Source of the DNA: Halichondria panicea
Taxonomy: Eukaryota > Porifera > Demospongiae > Suberitida > Halichondriidae
Direction of reading: 5' to 3'
Assembly (NCBI RefSeq): GCF_963675165.1
Contig: NC_087383.1
Span: forward strand, 5,744,839 to 5,808,838
Length of the DNA stretch: 64,000 nucleotides
Shown here: positions 25,581-37,900 of the stretch, piece after piece
Position numbering within the stretch: the stretch's first letter is position 1
Layout of the letters: each line of letters starts with the position of its first letter
Program-made: the position numbers and the translations under genes
The notes under the pieces: generated by a model
The model's input: the letters and a program-made list of their open reading frames with translations, nothing else
What the model was told of the DNA's origin: nothing
Database searches by the model: none

Positions 25581-27029
25581 TATAATTATGTTTCACTCTT
25601 AGTAAGTCAACTTCATGCTACACCATGCACAGTCAAAGACAACAACCCTACACCACTCTGACAGAATAATTGTCACGGGTATACAGCTGGCACAGGAAAG
25701 TCGTCTACATGGACTACTCGGTTATTCACAATCACTGTTCATTTCATTCGATTCATAAATAAACAATATAGTTAAAATTACCACATTGTACCAAATGACT
25801 GTTCAACAAATACAAAATTGCTCGCTCGCCCTAAACATGCTCTGCATGCTCCTATAGTTATTATAATTATCCAACATTAATTTGTACGGTATAGCCATAT
25901 GACTTTTAAGTACACAAAAACAACCTACGTGCTCCCAACTCGGAGTATAACTCTGTGCAAAACTGCTTCTTATAACGGACAACACACATGCATCTGTATA
26001 ATTATAAGCAGCACCGGCCGGCGAAAGCGGTCCGGCAGACCTGGCAACTGCCGGACCAATACCTTGATGTTCTCTATAGACATTCAGTCTTGACAGAAGT
26101 CCTGTTCCACTGTACATGATTTGTGATGTATACTGTACTCTCTATAAACAATAATTATTCTTTGCAGGATTTCTCTGTTTGGCAAGATTTTCTCACTTTT
26201 CCATCTACTAACACTTCAACCAATGACAAACAAAAGTGCAGTATCGCATGACTTCAATCATCTAACTTTTAGTTATAACCGAATTCATTTGTTTGTTACA
26301 TTTTCCATCCCCTTTTCCCCTTTTTTCATGTGTGGCATTCTCCCACTTCATATACAGTCTTAATTCAGTCTATATTTACTCTGAACAATGATCATTATAC
26401 CGGTGCATTTATCTCTGCATTGTAATTATAACAACAGACATTCCTGCGGACTGAGTTTTATTGTGTGATAATTTATTATAGTGTCAAAAATTAGGGTGAC
26501 GGCAAAATTTCATATATTGGACTGTATACACAGGACGTGGGCAGATAATATTTGTATTCACTGCGCCTGTCCTCCTGGACCATGATATAAACAACACTGG
26601 GTCCCTTGCTTGCAATAATACTACACTGACTATATATATATATACACATGTAATTTGCAAGTCGCTAAAGGGCAGCACCAACAAGCAAGCAGGGAGAAGA
26701 GTATGTGTCACAACGGTGTATTATCCACAAATAATTTGGACTAAAGTCTTTACATCATTTACTATGTCGTGGACATCTTTTTCTCCTCCAACAAAACTTT
26801 ATATCAATTTCATTCTGCATAAAATTATAGAGATATATATACCATGCAGAACTGAGGACAGGTCAATCAATCCATAATTATGTAGACTCTAGCTATAGTA
26901 TCATGATCTTATTTTTTTGTAAGCTCATGATCGTGGATCGATTTCAGCTATAGACTCTATATTATAGCTCATTGTTTCATTTGCCAAGAAATAACTTTTT
27001 TATTATACTCAAAATTGTTTACTATAAAA
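25581..27029. other. Gene-free stretch
   Basis: AT-rich sequence with a short TA run near 26632. No gene or defined element supported. Confidence 0.35.
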
Positions 27030-27947
27030 ACTAGTGTTCAAGCTGGCGCTGTGCTAATGCCTCTCGCCATGTTTTTGCTTTCGCTCAAAAGTATTAGAGT
27101 GTTATATTAGTTTCTATAATATTAAAGTTAGCTTATCTATATAAAGTCACTGAGAAGTTATTTACATGCATCTATTGTTGTCATTTATTGTATTATGTGG
27201 CTTACCAGGACCTCAAGAAAGAAGAAATTGATTCTTCCATATGCAGGATCTGCAGTTCAGTGTATATAATATCTAAGAAGAAAAGACTTGTGTGTACAAG
27301 CATATTGTTATCTATATTGTTATATGGTAGTGTTTTGTGGCTTACCAGGCCCTCAAGACAAGGATGATTCTGCCAGGAGATCTTGGATATTATTTTCTCA
27401 CACATGGGGATTTTTTTTTTTTTTTTTTTTTGTAGCTTTTATGGCAAAACGAGTAGTTAAGGTAAGTACAAACGGGTAGACAGATATAAATCGAAATCTA
27501 AGTAAGGTAAAGATATGAAGAACAAACATAATTAATATAGTAAGATCGCGCATGCGCATTACATCCACAGGAATAATTAAAGGATGTGTCCAAAGAGATC
27601 AATTTCACAAATGGCTACTGTACTGCTAGCTAGCTGTTTTAACAGATATTTTCTGAGTATTGTAGCTATCAAAAAGCTAGCGCTTTAGTGCAAGGCTAAC
27701 TCATATGTTGAATAGAAAGTTTATGCAGACAGATGATGCTATGAACAATTCTGAAGAGACTGCAACAGCCTTCAATGTGAGTCAAACTAGCCATAACTCG
27801 AGAAAGAAGCTTAATTAGTTTGCTAATCCACGAATCAAAATCCAAGAGAACGTGGCTAGAAGCCTATAGAAGCTGTTAGTTTTCGTCGCATTGCAACAGT
27901 TGAGCAGTTACAGCTGGAATACACACACACACACACACACACACTTA

Positions 27948-29813
27948 GCCTCGATCCCAGGCCGAGTTTTCGCTTTTATAACGGTTAGGCGAACAACTAG
28001 GCCTGGTACTAGTTGTCTGCGCATGCGTCAATCGTTAGTCAGATTCTGACTAATGGATATTCTCGTTCACTTTTGTGACATTTATATTCGTGTACTATCG
28101 TGTACTAGAAGTCAGTTCCCGTTTTATCATTATTGGAATGGCTCTTAGCTGGAAGCTTCTCTCTTCTCTGAAGCTTAGAAAACATTATTCTGAAGACTGA
28201 ACAACAAGGGAAGAGGTATAAAGCTTTGTCAAGCTTGTTAATTAATTAAGGTCAGACATTTTTGTGTGGGCCCTGTGCTATCATTAGTTGGGCGGAGTCC
28301 AACCAATGCTGCGCTCTGGGTTGGGTATCAGTACACGTATAGCAGTTTTGTTCCACCGGTACTTGAGACAGAGTATGAATATTGTTTAATCTTTAAGTGG
28401 CTGACAACCGCATGGCTCAGGGGTGCGATATAAATAAATCAATTAACTATTTGGATGGCTATTCTAGCTGACTGGATCTAGCTATAGTTGTTTTGGAATT
28501 CAAGAAAGACCTCAGACTCTTAGAGAAAGTAGAAGAATACTGTAGCCTGTAATATAAGATTTAGTACAGGCAGAAATAAACTTTTTCATAATAGTTAGAC
28601 ATCTAGCACAAGGAGAGGTACAGCCAGCTATAAGACTACCCCAAGGCTTCTGAGAAGCTTTTCGAAGACCAAAGAAGGCATACATAACACAGGTTTTGTC
28701 CAAACTAATGATCTAATCTTATTGGTCTAGACTCTAGCACAACAAAACTTAAAACAAAGACAAGTCCTTTTAATTAATTAATACATACTGTTCAAGCTTC
28801 ATTCATAGATGCTAAGATAGACTATGCTTCTTTTCTAGTAGCCTAGATATCCAGCAGGAGCTGTTTCTGCATTCTCCAGAGAAATACAGTGTTCCAGCTC
28901 GATCGCCTTGTCAGCTAAAATTAATTGAGCTGTAAGGTTTCCCACTTGAACGCAGCAATCTGATTGGGCTGCAAATTTCTTGCAGTTGGAACAAAACTGC
29001 TACATGTACTGATACCCAACCATGATCGAAGCGTTGGTTGGACTCTGCCCAACTATGCTATCATCATGTTTGGCAAGATCTAGATAGACTATAGTTTCAT
29101 CATTAATATGGTGGATCAAGTGAAGAGTGTGAGCTAGAGAACTTGGTGCTGCCATCATCAGCTCGTCGACAATGACACTATAACCTGTTTAAAATACGAG
29201 AAATTTAATATAGATCTACACGTATTTAGAATGTCTACTTCTCTGTACAGGAGCAATGGCTAATATCCAGCTATCCCAACAGTGCTCCTCTTGGCTATAC
29301 TAATGGACGAGACTGGACAGTTTAAGGTAAGGGTTTAACCGTGTTTGGTTTCTTTAATATTGTCCTATACTTACAGGACTGGAGTATGACCTGCTCGTTC
29401 GAGCGTTGCTGGGTAGCTCAGAGGCATCAAGAGAATCTACGTTTTCTCAAGCAAAGTTTAACTGAGTTACGAGTTGGGGCCTAGAATCAGAGAAGTCCAG
29501 CAGCCTGCTAAATCGTTGAAACGTAATTTGAAGACATTCAATCATCTTGAAGTTGCCCTGGGTCACTGTAATCGTGCTGCAACACAACTGGCAACTCCCC
29601 AGGCCCTTGTGAAGCAGCTCCCTATGTGCATATTTTGTGTGTACTCACTCTGTGCATTTTCTGTGTACAAATTTCTATTATTGATTCATTAAATATTTTT
29701 GCCGACCACAAATACAATGAAAATTTGACACATGCGCAGACAACTAGTAGTCTACCAGGCCTAGTTGTTTGCCTAACCATTATAAAAGCGAAAACTCGGC
29801 CTGGGATCGAGGC
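27948..29813. mobile_element. GCCTCGATC-family TA-target transposon, 1.87 kb
   Basis: The ends GCCTCGATCCCAGGCCGAGT and their complement extend inward about 75 bp with high identity (TTTTCGCTTTTATAACGG on the left). TA flanks both sides. No transposase is seen inside. A 771-bp element at 28285-29055 is nested in it. Confidence 0.85.
28285..29055. mobile_element. Nested element with 9-bp target duplication
   Basis: The ends TAGTTGGGCGGAGTCCAACC and their complement are inverted repeats, with further internal pairing (GGGTTGGGTATCAGTACA against TGTACTGATACCCAACC). TGCTATCAT occurs immediately before (28276-28284) and after (29056-29064). A 9-bp duplication points to a Mutator-like non-autonomous element. 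Confidence 0.85.
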
Positions 29814-29912
29814 TAACACACACTCAGCTTTACCGTATCCCTCGTGCGGCTACATATACGCCTCGAGGCATAATTAATTACCTGATGATACTAATTAGCT
29901 CTAAAAATAATA

Positions 29913-31442
29913 CAGTCAAATGGCCAAGGCAGAAATTTATTTCTCAGACCGGAAGTACTTCCTGTTGTCCATTTGGATATGCGGTTTAATTTCAAGCTCA
30001 ATTTTTGTACAAACTTTAGCTTAGTGTAACATTTATTCCTTGAAGGTACTAAATATATAATTTTATATTCTTTATTTTTATTGCATCCTCTTCATAACAA
30101 TATCTATATCACAAGTTCAACACAGAGCCTTGCTTAGTAGCAGAAGCTTTTGTGAAACCACCAAAATCTTGTGGTTTTGACTTACCTGTACATTAGCTGA
30201 TGCAAAATCAGTTCCCCACCCCATACCAACTCCAAACTCGGTATATCGCTTGTTTACAGGTTAATACCATTGTATTTCAAAATTTAAGCTGTTCTACTGT
30301 ATATATAATCATTCCGGTAGAGCATACAAAAGTTGGGCATGATTTTACACACTAACCACATGAATTGAAATGTTGTCCAGCTTTGTAACAATGCACATAG
30401 ATTTACATCATGTACAAACAACAAAACCTAATACAATGGGGAAGTTAAAATACACAGGGGAATCAAAATGAGTTCTGTTAAGAGACGTTTTCACTCAAAA
30501 AAGAGCATGTGACATCCACTGTCCACAATCCAGACGAATCAAATACTCTGTGCAGAAAAGACCCTCTGTAAAAGGGCTATCTATTGAATAGATCAGAATT
30601 GTCCCCTGAGTAGTGTTCTCCAGTCTTCAGTCTCCTCCCCCATTCTTCATATGCCTCCGAGTACTCCCACCTCAAATCCTGGTACTGGCCGCTGAGTGTC
30701 TTTCAATACACAGCCAGATTTTACTGTTAAAGTTACAATTTTTCCCTGCATGAAAATAATGTAAAACATGACTGTGAGTTGCTCTGTAAACTACAGCAAA
30801 AATGCCCTGTGTTTAGAGCGCCAGAATTATGACCTAAACACAAGCATTGATTACTGTACGCCCACTCACCTAGATGATTGTGTGGTACCTTGTACTGTTT
30901 GCATGCCTATAAGCCTGATTTTCTTAACATGCAACTTATAGCTATAGACCTGACAGACCTAATTTAAAACTGGGACACAAACTGTTTTTTATTCCATCTT
31001 GCTGCTACACACTGTACAGCTTGAGAAACCATGAAATTTTCAAGCTGCATAAAACCCACAGACACGGTGAGAACAACTAGTTCACAACATAGAATAGACT
31101 TACCTGTACAAGATAACCAACTGCAAAGTTGTGATCTGGTGGGGAACTGATAATGCAGAAGCAGAAGTAAAGACACCCAAAAGACACTTGATTCACATAC
31201 TGGCTTGTTGCCAAGCTCAAGCATGATTAAAATCCACAAACTTGATATCCACCTGTAGCTGAGATGATGCCCTTCCAGTTTGTAGTGCTATTTCCTACCA
31301 TATGACTAACGCGTGCTTCTAAACTGGCCTCAAACTCAAGCCCTCGTTTTTGTTTACTCTCTAACATGACGTAATTGGAAATGCACATTAAATTAACCGT
31401 TAGGCATTTAAATGGACTTCCGGTGCCTTGGGCATTTGACTG
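29913..31442. mobile_element. 1.53 kb non-autonomous DNA transposon
   Basis: The left end CAGTCAAATGGCCAAGGCA pairs with the right end TGCCTTGGGCATTTGACTG, followed inward by ACCGGAAGT/ACTTCCGGT-type sequence. AATA flanks both sides (29909-29912 and 31443-31446). The interior contains no credible ORF. Confidence 0.75.
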
Positions 31443-31594
31443 AATAGTAAATCAGAATTAGTAAATCTGTAAATAAATTATAAGATGTTAGTAAAAAATG
31501 TGAGTACAAAAACTAGACGGTGCATGTGAACATATAATTATGATTAACCTGACCACATGTATGTCAGAGACTATACTAGTGTTGAGTGCCCATA

Positions 31595-31950
31595 TTATGG
31601 AACTCTGTCGACAATGTACTGACACACCCTAACAGCCACGTCTCCTCTCTTGAGATCCAGTAAGATGATCAACAGAGCTCGAAACGTGGCAACAAGAGGG
31701 TTGGGGGCACGCCACAGCTTCAAAGCTTTCGCCATTGCAGTTTGAATGTCTCGTTTGACAGCTAGATCATGAATGTCAGTTTGCTGGCCGGGAGTCAAGC
31801 GTAACTGGTCGAGATAGTTCTCTAGATTATCGAAGCAGCCGGCTAGGATATGAATGTCGTGTTCTATGACCTCAGTGTCCAGCTGTGTGTCACTGACTCC
31901 AGTCCTCCTCTTTAGAGCAGCCAGTGTTAGACCACTCACTACTGATTCAC
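31595..31950 (-). CDS. Last exon: death domain
   Basis: It encodes about 117 residues, including EHDIHILAGCFDNLENYLDQ, LRLTPGQQTDIHDLAV, AKALKLWRAPNP and LKRGDVAVRVCQYIVDRVP. The six-helix pattern with ALKLW followed by a proline-containing loop and a final V..C..I helix matches death-superfamily domains common in sponge ankyrin proteins. The exon starts at a CACAG acceptor, phase 1. Confidence 0.8.
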
Positions 31951-34900
31951 CTGTGTATGCATGTGTAAGGAAATAACAATGCATGTGGACTAGAATCATT
32001 ATTTACAAGAAACTCATGACATGCACCGACAATAACAATGCGTATCAGTTAGACCTATAAGGCCACTCCAAGTGATACTCTGGTTTCTGGTCCACCGCCC
32101 GCATCAGATTTTATTCTTGGATTTCTATCTCATTATTGGATTTCTATCCCATTATTTCCACTACGCATGCGCATAATGGTCCATGCGGTACAAAAATAGT
32201 GTGATAATGATATTCATTTGCAAAATAATGAGATTCATAAGGTGAAAACTGATAATGACATAATGAGAAAAGCCGCCCGCCCGCATGCAATTAGAAAAAC
32301 TTCAGGACCAGAAACCAGAGTGTCACTTGGAGTGGCCTAACCTAATACACTTTAAAAACATTACGTGCATGTATAATGCCATGAGCTCTGTGTATATATT
32401 ATGAGCAGTATAATCAGTGGCGTAGGAAGCACGGGTGCCTAAGGTGCTGGAGCACCCCCTTATCTCAAGCTACCTTACCTACTTGCTCCATGAAGTTCAG
32501 ACAGCTAGCTAGCTAGCTTGATACAGCAGCTAGTAGCAGTCTAGCTAGTAGCTAATAGTTACTGAGCTAGCTATACTAGCATAGTTACGTACACAGTACA
32601 AAGGTCAGCTAGATAAACCACATCGTAGATATCTCTTATAAATGTAATGAGCACAATGTAGATTAAACTATCTTTATATTCATACCCACTTAACAAACCA
32701 GGTAAACTCACGTAGAATTAATTATTTTGGCAAATTTTGACACTGATAATTAATACCAAATTTGCTCAGAATTTATCTCCGGGAATGTAGAATGCCAAAA
32801 TTTTCAGTGGCCTCTGGCCACCTCAGCACCCCCTTACAAAAACATCTTTCTACTCTGATAATTACATACCTTTAGTGTGTGTGATTTGAGTGACTGCTTC
32901 TCTGACTTGAGTCCCCTCACTCACTGACCAGTCCTCAATGGTTGGAGCTGCTCTAGCCACCACAAGGAGAGAGGCTGGGCGTATAATTATGAATTACATT
33001 TTCATAGTGAACACAGTTTTATTATTGTGCAAGGATAATAATTACTTAAATAGCGTCACTCCACAAACTAAGTACATGGACGCATACTAGGTTTTTAATC
33101 ACTCAATGTGGACTTTACCCAAGTAAAAATGTTCCAATATACATTCAGCAGTACCTGTGCTTGGACAGTTTGCTGTTGGTCTGAGGGCTGGTAGTACATC
33201 ATCACTAGTCTCCTTAGCAACAACACCAGCCAGTTTCTATAAGAAAGATCAAAATTACACAGTAAAAACAGATTCGTTATAATAACATAAATAAAATGCA
33301 TCATTTGAAATTTAATGTAGTAAATTTCTGTCATTTTAACACTAAAATACGATGATGCATCCCATATAACATATAATATTATGTTTTTGCTGTGTAATAT
33401 GAAACACTATACAGGCGTGTAATAATAATTATTCAATACCTCATGCAGCAAGAAAAGATTAATTGCGATGCACACATCAACGTATCAAGCAATCATTTCA
33501 ACTCACGAGAGGGTTTCGTCCAGCAAACACACTAAGTGGATCCAGAATTTTTCTCAGTGCTTCACCACTGGAATCTCTGGTGCTTTTCCAGACTTTTAGA
33601 ACTTCATCGAGATTATTGCAGTCTTGAAATGCAGCGCTGGCATTATTCTCAGTAATAGCTGTACGTACGATATCAACCAGTCGAGGATTCTTGTTCCAAC
33701 AAGTTGCAAGGGCCGAGATGAATCGATCAGACAGTTCCTTGTGTGCTGGATGGAACAGAAGTTGTAGAATATTCTCACCGAGATCAACGTACACTTCAGC
33801 TTGGAGTAGATCACTCAATGGCATGTTTTCAACACCTTTAGCAGATACGACACACATATTTTGGTTGATAACATTTTTAGCTATGGACTTGAGATCAAAG
33901 ACGTGTGTATCTTCCAGAGGGTAGGTCACACTGTGAGGAGGAAGGAGGGCCTCCTCAGTGACTACAGTAGAGCATAACTCAGTGGAGGTGTCAACAACTT
34001 TCTTCATCACAGTAGAGCGTAGCTTGAGGAAATCCATTGAGATTTGACGAGCTTGCATCAAAACAACGACCTTCTTCTTGTCAATGACTTCCATTAGCAC
34101 TTTGACACCATATGAAGTGCTCCAGCAAACACCAGTTTTCCAGACCGAGCATTGACGTTGTAGAAAAGGGATGTCAGGATCTATGATTGGAGTAAGCCCA
34201 AGGGAGAGAGATATTCGAAGCAGGAGAACGTGGAGAAATCGAGCATCCAGAAACTGGTCCTTGTGAGAGCATGACATCATCCAACCAAAATGATAAGCGA
34301 GATCAATTTGATGCTTGAACACTTTTATGTCAACTTCTAACCGGATCAGGGCGGGACAGAAGAGGTATTTCTCATCAGGTGATACAGATTCACCAGCGTC
34401 TGTTCGATGCTGATTGATAAGACGGAGGACTTCCGGGTCTTCAATAGGCACAGCAAACTCGAGATTAATCAAAAATCCAGTGAGCATGTCAGTATCCAAT
34501 TTAGGGAATTGAGCAGCCAGCTTGGAGCAAGGTACAACACCAGTGCTAGTGCTTGTGGAGAGTTGACAGTGCTGATCAAAATCTTCTGGAGCAAATATGG
34601 AGCCATTGACTTTACCCATGAGCTCTTCTTTCTTGATGACGATGAAGCTCTTCTCTGGTGAGCTGGTGTTGTTTAGGAAGAGGATGTGACCTTTGTCATT
34701 GAGCTGAACACAGATATCAACCAGAAGAGGAATGGTTGTCGGAATGAATGGTACAACTTCTTTCTGCTTCTTGGAGAGGGCTTGACTGGATTCCTCTTTT
34801 ATTTGTTGCTGAACTTGCTCCAGTGATAACGCAATCTCATCCTTGCCAACAAGGTAAATCAGAAACATGTGTGCATTTAAAGAAACAGCCAACGTTGATC

Positions 34901-37900
34901 GAATGCTGGCGCAAGCAGGGCCGACAGTGGCTCGCAATATCTTCATGCCACTTGAGTTGGAGTAGCGATTATCCATGGGAATGAACTTCAGCAGATCCAG
35001 GGTCGGATATCTCGAAACAGCTTGCAAAACAATCTCTTCTTTCTTGGCAATCTTCCGTTTATCGGTTAAGCAATCAGCATAGCTACCTACCACAATGAGT
35101 GGAGCTTTGCCCTCCATATTGGCACACTGGTTGGCAATGATGCCCAACCAATAGGAGGCAGAGTGAGTGGTGAAGGTGTCATCTTTATGGAGCCCTAGGA
35201 CTAGGACAATAATGGGCCGACATGCATCAACTGCTGTCTTGATAATGGCAGCGTGACTGCTGTAGTAGACCTCTTGACCAGCAAAGTCATATACCAACAC
35301 ATCTCCAAAGACACGGCTCTTGAATAATCGAGGGATGATTCCGGCTGTTTTCTGGCTGACTCCATCGACTTCTTTAGGAGAGACGAAGATGTTGACTAGA
35401 GATGTGAGTGCAGTTGGCTCGTGTTCCATTGCTTCAATAAGAGTGCTCTTTCCTTCTCCACCGTGACCGATAACAAGTATCTTCACTGGATTTTTCAGAG
35501 GATCCTTTGAAAACACTTTACCAAGAGCTTTGCGATGCTGGGAATATGCATTTTCAGCAGTAGCTCCGTGTTGTAGCAAGAGTAGAATAACATCCTTGTT
35601 CCCTGCAAGAAAGAGTGGTGTGTGTCCATCGTCATCTTTGATATTGGGATCACAACCAACAACGTCATTCAAAAGATATTCCACGATTTTGGTAACCCCA
35701 TACTGGCAGGCAAGTAGAAGAACATCTGCAATGGATATGCATCAATAATCATTGAGCACCTAGCTGAAAGTACATGTATATGCAGTGCTCTATAATAATA
35801 TTAACCTGATCATGATTCGTTCATACAAGTTTTGGTTGTTCGAAGATATCTCATCATAATTATATCATTCACGTGTTGTGTAATGCATGATTATAGTTAA
35901 TTGTATTGTGATTTACTTCTTGCGTCATCTCTACGACGTACATCAAATAAATTGCGAGTACTACAAATAATGACAGAACTCACTGAGCCGTGAGCACAAA
36001 GGCAATAACGAATGCGTAAAGCCAAGCGTCTTGCTACAATATATACGCCTACGCCCATGTTTTAAGATTTAATTACAGTACCATAGAAATCACACATTGA
36101 CAAGTTATAATGTCATGAAATTCAATAATTATACTAGCCTCGACCCCAAGCCGATCCGTCTCCAATTGAACGCTAGGTCGCCTACTAGGCCTGGTATTGA
36201 TTGTATCTGGGCGTGGTTTTATACAAATTGACTCGTGGTGCAACAAAAATGAATCCTCCAACAGTGGTCTTCAACAACCGCCTCTGGGGAAGTATACAGT
36301 AGAAAATACTTCCCAGAAGACACTTCTTTGGCAGTGGCAACCAAATCTTTGTCGATTTCTTTATTGCTACTGAGGATGGCAGCAGAAACACCTCTATTGT
36401 TTAGACTCCTGACCTGGTCAAGAGATACAAGCTAGGGGAGAGACAATTAACAAGAACAACACTTTCGTCAACAGGAGGAGCCTTGGTCCTACCTAGCTTG
36501 TAGTCCATTAAAAAGGGTAGCAACTGATATAGCAGAGAGACTTGCCATACCCCGTTGGGAACCAGATAAACACGTCCCTTCCCTCAAACAGGAGCTTGAG
36601 AGCCTGGGCCTGTTCTGCCATGAGAGTGAGGCCATCTTGCTTCAAACAAGACAACGCGTTGCATGCCATAGCTAGCTAGCTAGCTAGCTATAAATTGAGA
36701 ACATGACACGGAGCTACATTACTGTAACTTTTACGGGAGTAAAATGCCTCTACATACACCTTTAGTATTACAGAAAAAAAGCAGGAAACAAAATGTGAAG
36801 AATCTCTGCTTTAGTTTCCGGTTCCTGCCACGCCCAGATACAATCAATACCAGGCCGTATTTTTCAACTTCGTTCTATTAAAAAAAAATCGGCCTGGGAC
36901 CGAGGCTATAATTATACATGTACAGTGCATCCAGCTTAGAGAGTAGATTACCACATTTGTGTGAGTGGCTGTACTTAAAATTAATGTTGATATCTTTTGA
37001 TTAGAAATGGTGCTGATACCATTGTGTAGGTGAATGAATAAGCTATTATATACAACATATCCCAAAAAATTAGAATGACGCTTTACAAACTTAATTAAGA
37101 GTGGGCGTACAGTTATTGTAGCCCACTTATGTGGTTGAAGCGTGATTGGTTTGTGGTTAGCAGCTGCTGATGTCATCAAAACAGTAGAAAATAGTAAAAT
37201 TTGTAGTAGCAATGGAATAAGCATAGAGGATGTTCTTGGTATTAAAACGTAGCCCATTAATTTTATCTGTAAACTTATTACAGAAATTTGAAAGCTATAA
37301 GCTATTAATTTTTCAGAAGTATTTACTCTAACCAAAAGTATACCTAAAAATCAGTAAATCATGAATTATATACACTGTGAACATAATTATATAAGACCCA
37401 TGAAGAATAGCCAGGATACCTAAACCATTCAACATGCAACTATCTTATGAAGTCCGAGACCTTAGCTGTTTAAGGTTAGTGTTTTATTACTCTAACCGAT
37501 TACCCACTATAACAATTTGCTGTTGTTCTTATTAATCCCCAAACCCACCACCTCATGTTTTCATGGACAATTTTTGGGATAATTATGTTGTAGCTTATTC
37601 ATTCACCTAACAATGGTATCAGCACCATTTCTTAGAAAGGTTCCAATCAAAAGATATCAACATTTAAGTACAGCCACTCACACAAATGTGGTAATCTACT
37701 CTCTAAGCTGGATGCAATAACAATAATAATAGAGATAAAATAATTGTTCCTTTTTCGATACTGTATATACATTCACATGAATGGAATAAAGCAGATCCAA
37801 TGTTCTAAATCAGTTTTTTTGTAGCTGTTGCTTCTGTGAGGTGTTTATAGGAAGGAGCTCTATATATAGCTGCATAATTAAACTTCGTAGCCAGTCAGAG

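Larger units (their letters stand above)
27030..29872 (+). repeat. Dispersed repeat R1, interrupted by a transposon
   Basis: R1 runs from about TGCTAATGCCTCTCGCCATG (27054) through CAACAGCCTTCAATGTGAGT and AAGCCTATAGAAGCTGTTAG to a (CA)n tract, then ACTCAGCTTTACCGTATCCC and CGTGCGGCTAC...CCTCGAGGCATAA. The element at 27948-29813 is inserted inside its (CA)n tract. Other copies: 42300-43125, 49640-50280, and reverse pieces at 56790-56950 and 57618-57730. No ORF. Family not recognised. Confidence 0.7.

Noticed and set aside
33691-35748. Several plus-strand ORFs of 70-84 codons
   Set aside because: All are shadows of the 739-codon Roc-COR exon on the opposite strand.
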